Below the pieces are notes generated by a model. The model was not told the origin of the DNA, did no database searches, and saw nothing but the letters and a program-made list of their open reading frames with translations. A DNA stretch of 39,504 nucleotides, from positions 1 through 39,504 of the forward strand of contig CAYWQL010000015.1 in NCBI GenBank assembly GCA_964460755.1. The letters are read 5' to 3'. The translations under genes were made by a program, and so were the position numbers. Origin of the DNA: JAYFNU01 sp964460755. Its GTDB lineage: Bacteria > Bacillota > Clostridia > Oscillospirales > Ruminococcaceae. Positions 37,901 to 39,504 of this stretch are shown here, one piece after another; position 1 is the stretch's first letter; each line of letters begins with the position of its first letter.

Positions 37901-39504
37901 CCACCGTGGAGGCTCCCGTGCCATCCGTTGAACCCGGACTTTACAACGTCGACTCTATGAGTACAACGCTCTCGACAAATACCGCGTCAGCCGTAATCTA
38001 TTACACGACCGACGGAACCGACCCCCAGACCAGTGATACCGCCGTCCTATACAACTCAGAGAGCATTAATATGGTTTACCGTCAGTATGGCTATACTATC
38101 AAGGCCTATGCGAAAACATATAAGCAGACGAGCGAAACGGTTACCCTTTGCTATAATCTCGCAGGAACAAGCAAGTACAAGGTCTATATGGGCGGCTCGC
38201 CCTCGTGGGTATCCGTTGGGAGCTACTATCCTACACAACAGGTGGTTCTCAGCGCGCCTTCGAAAACCGGACATGTGTTTAAAGAATGGCAGTTGTCTTC
38301 AGATGACGGAACGAGTTCTTCCGAAGTGACTGCCGAATGTCTCGGAAACAATAAAACCAACAACATCGTTAGCTTTAATATGCCAAGGAGAAATGTTTAC
38401 GTCACGCTATGTTATACTCCTGTCATCACTTCCATAGATTTGAGCGTCACAGCTCCAAGGATTGGGGAAGTAGTAGGGTGTGGGGCGGAATGGAGCCTTA
38501 AAAAGGGCAGTCAAATCTATTGCAGCGACGGTTGGAGCGGAGATACCTCTCAAGCTGTCTCTACAAATAATAACCGGGTGCCTGCGGACTGGAACAACTT
38601 AATTACAAAGGGAAAAAATGTGGTTACCATTTATCTTGACCCGACAAACATGTTTGGAAACAGAGTGCTTTCGGAGGACCAGCTTCCCGTTAAGTTTTCT
38701 CAAGACGTTCAGGTCACTGTCAACGGGGAGACGGCGACGGCAAGCTTTGACGGAAATACCCTTGTTGTCACAAAGGAGTTTGTTCCAAAGCTTACCCAAG
38801 ACGTCAGCACGACGGTCTCAGTCGGCGGAGAAACCGGAACTACGGCGGCGGAGCTGGTTGCAAAGCTTCCCACCAAGGTTATAGGCACGACTGATATGGG
38901 CGATGTATGGATAGAAATCAGCGGTTGGAGGATTGATAATTTCGACTCAAGCAACGCCGGCGAATATACGGCAACAGGTACGCTCACCGCTGATGAGAGC
39001 AAGTTTTCTTTTAATGGGCATCCCACAACGATTACGGCGACAGTCGCGCTCACCCAAGGGGCGGTTTTGGCGCCGACGGCAGACGTTGCCAGCGGAGATT
39101 ATACACAAGCCAAAAGTGTGACGCTTACAGGCGAAGCGGGTGCGGCAATTTATTATACTCTTGACGGCTCGGAGCCCTCGTCGACATCTTCGGAATATTC
39201 CGAAGCTATTTCTCTGACAGGTACGGTGGGCGAGTCGAAAATATATGATTTGAAAGCAATTGCGATTAAAAACGGGGTTTCGAGTGCCGTTTCGGAATAT
39301 ACTTACGAAATTGCCATTCCTGAGCCGAAGGTGACACTAACAGTGGAGAGCTTTGATATAAACCCCGCATACAGCCAAACCTTTGAAACATATGAATATC
39401 AGTATAAGGCAGGAGATACTATCAGTGTCACCGCTCCCGATGAGACAGCCAACAATGAAAGCTTCGCGGGGTGGAGTGTGAATGGAAGCGGCGGGAGCAT
39501 TATA
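34903..39504 (+). CDS. Very large secreted protein: beta-helix, lipase-like domain, CHB_HEX-type and bacterial repeat domains (3' end outside the window)
   Basis: One frame is open for 1,534 codons from the ATG at 34903 to the window edge, with no stop. AAGGTG lies 7 bases upstream. A signal peptide (MRKKLNKLIACLLVVLFM, cleavage after AFA at about 28) sends it outside. Residues of about 147-350 are Gly-rich repeats (GGGLYI, GGGVYVSGGG, GGGGIYV) of a right-handed beta-helix. Residues of about 450-990 resemble a class 3 lipase-like alpha/beta hydrolase: AGFSRAGAVSNL with candidate nucleophile Ser640, FAYTFEAPMGG, NIVNRNDLVPKV with Asp693, and QAHYPEICMAWL with candidate His969. Then come a CHB_HEX_C-type beta domain (about 1003-1086, IYYTTDGTDP), a GHVFKEW...FNMPRRNVYV bacterial repeat, an unassigned stretch, a second CHB_HEX_C-type domain (about 1390-1480, IYYTLDGSEPSS), and the start of another repeat. 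It is probably a cell-surface or secreted enzyme; the anchor would lie beyond the window. Confidence 0.9.
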   Translation, partial: MRKKLNKLIACLLVVLFMTELVPFPAFAAEGNDSGVRAMIYTYNSEGTLKRAKRYFSYQSYATIWNDLFNYTFVNDEAKRELQLCENWNLTDTLEVGDLTYDVGIDLNGYNIDRQLTEYKENERALYVNNNTALYSLTIRDTSAQGIGKITGGNTDNGGGLYIKEGRVLLCSGNISGNTAYLGGGVYVSGGGTFVMSGGAVTDNEAKGSSEGGGGIYVFSTGTVSIQGGEVAYNKAHNGGGIYGYARSSLEVGVNGKITNNTAENCGGGIKGDTATIKGTISQNTADLGGGLYINGNATLVGAKITQNTASSAGGGLYVMGDEGHIYDVYLKDGTDITANAGGGVCAAYCKVHLGDEGTNDTVVVKENLDYDLGLSMDSSTLNSKIFSAYTLSEDSQIGICVPGMEDSYTIIDSGNYAQGNLSKLFCDKGGYCLALGDGTSVVMTKGIASYASIPDEYNGKPLLRATFGFSTAAGAMADATAACYYSDGYFMSGDDYSGDPHDYNEHLATMSLAMAMAAFGCNEGGNDYTNKAKHIKQLFSDIGMQDIYLNQFFKEQPGADSMGVAMAHKTLSDGTILLPIALRGANYESEWASNVTIGATGEHKGFSDSATIVFDEVQAYIADNNLDSSKIKFWIAGFSRAGAVSNLTAKRLTQTYDATGNRIFAYTFEAPMGGTKGTTGYTNIKNIVNRNDLVPKVAPSDMGFCRYGEDIMVPYYETVATEYDTARTKMLAQLAAVNSGVVFDDSFNTATIEYMRYIYDMALFKVFENYAGVNFGSPQFVYKDRTSVYKQQWEYLDKFLEKFEYYSLKYRSGFSSTREFYSTGEPWSFETTPTFEDSLRYLVSWLMSMSGDKKSRITSGLITAFSSLPVSDSSDLSLNDIYMDVIGDWAKLRDGQKKDIMGQIQDLICDENSPAGKEMTQTERDKLREILPSILTPLFYFVNGDYDNEQQRILGTLAYNANSIMQAHYPEICMAWLRTDDSFYKDEAARFPVEQAEETTVEAPVPSVEPGLYNVDSMSTTLSTNTASAVIYYTTDGTDPQTSDTAVLYNSESINMVYRQYGYTIKAYAKTYKQTSETVTLCYNLAGTSKYKVYMGGSPSWVSVGSYYPTQQVVLSAPSKTGHVFKEWQLSSDDGTSSSEVTAECLGNNKTNNIVSFNMPRRNVYVTLCYTPVITSIDLSVTAPRIGEVVGCGAEWSLKKGSQIYCSDGWSGDTSQAVSTNNNRVPADWNNLITKGKNVVTIYLDPTNMFGNRVLSEDQLPVKFSQDVQVTVNGETATASFDGNTLVVTKEFVPKLTQDVSTTVSVGGETGTTAAELVAKLPTKVIGTTDMGDVWIEISGWRIDNFDSSNAGEYTATGTLTADESKFSFNGHPTTITATVALTQGAVLAPTADVASGDYTQAKSVTLTGEAGAAIYYTLDGSEPSSTSSEYSEAISLTGTVGESKIYDLKAIAIKNGVSSAVSEYTYEIAIPEPKVTLTVESFDINPAYSQTFETYEYQYKAGDTISVTAPDETANNESFAGWSVNGSGGSII
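35341..35950 (+). repeat. Coding repeats of the beta-helix domain
   Basis: GGCGGCGG triplet runs recur about every 60-90 bases within the coding frame, each encoding a GGG-(L/V/I)-Y-(I/V) turn. They vary too much for a nucleotide repeat array and reflect the protein fold. Confidence 0.7.

Overview
The window looks like a chromosomal segment of an anaerobic Bacillota bacterium, most likely an uncultured member of the Clostridia. The evidence is the paired glgC/glgD ADP-glucose pyrophosphorylase genes, strong AAGGAGG-type ribosome sites, sigma-A promoters with 17-base spacers, a PadR/DUF1700/DUF4097 operon, and a maf-minD-mgsA gene order reminiscent of the clostridial cell-shape cluster. Coding density is high. 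I see no rRNA, tRNA, insertion sequence or CRISPR array.

Layout. 1-2350 (+): the possible tail of an upstream gene, an AT-rich hexapeptide acyltransferase flanked by a 17-base direct repeat, ruvX, and a PAP2 phosphatase. 2363-4881: a SsuA/SsuC-type transporter (binding protein and permease, no ATPase) on the minus strand, divergent from a Crp/Fnr regulator that seems to start at an AUA codon; a palindrome lies between them. 4927-7047 (+): PadR regulator, DUF1700 and DUF4097 proteins under a promoter buried in a perfect 16-base inverted repeat. 7066-8093: a GT2 glycosyltransferase with its own promoter. 8107-13852 (-): glycogen synthesis operon glgB-glgC-glgD-glgA. 13945-14721 (-): a 57-residue membrane protein and a double-YccF protein. 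14799-21710 (-): a long gene string, ZapA-like protein, dut, DUF1648-like protein, maf, minD-like, mgsA-like, hisS, aspS, with an internal promoter before minD and a terminator-like hairpin before hisS. 21746-26061 (+): glycogen breakdown, glgP and an intracellular GH13 enzyme. 26045-28900 (-): queH, DUF1461 protein, asnA, gtrA. 28962-31640 (+): a class A penicillin-binding protein. 31679-34706 (+): YhhN-family protein and an ABC exporter pair. 34745-39504 (+): a very large secreted protein (signal peptide, beta-helix, lipase-like domain, repeats) running off the window.

How the genes work together. Two glycogen modules are separate: glgBCDA makes ADP-glucose and branched glucan, and glgP plus GH13 breaks glucan down. 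Cell-envelope functions recur (PAP2 phosphatase, GT2, GtrA, PBP1, ABC exporter, surface protein), as do nucleotide housekeeping (dut, maf) and translation genes (hisS, aspS, queH).

The most noteworthy points are an MgsA-family protein that lacks the catalytic Asp and two phosphate-binding residues; an apparently collapsed shape/Min locus; the AUA start of the Crp/Fnr gene with a palindrome at exactly -41.5 of the predicted divergent promoter; a ZapA domain fused to a long coiled coil and acidic tail; and the beta-helix/lipase surface protein, which has no stop codon in the window.
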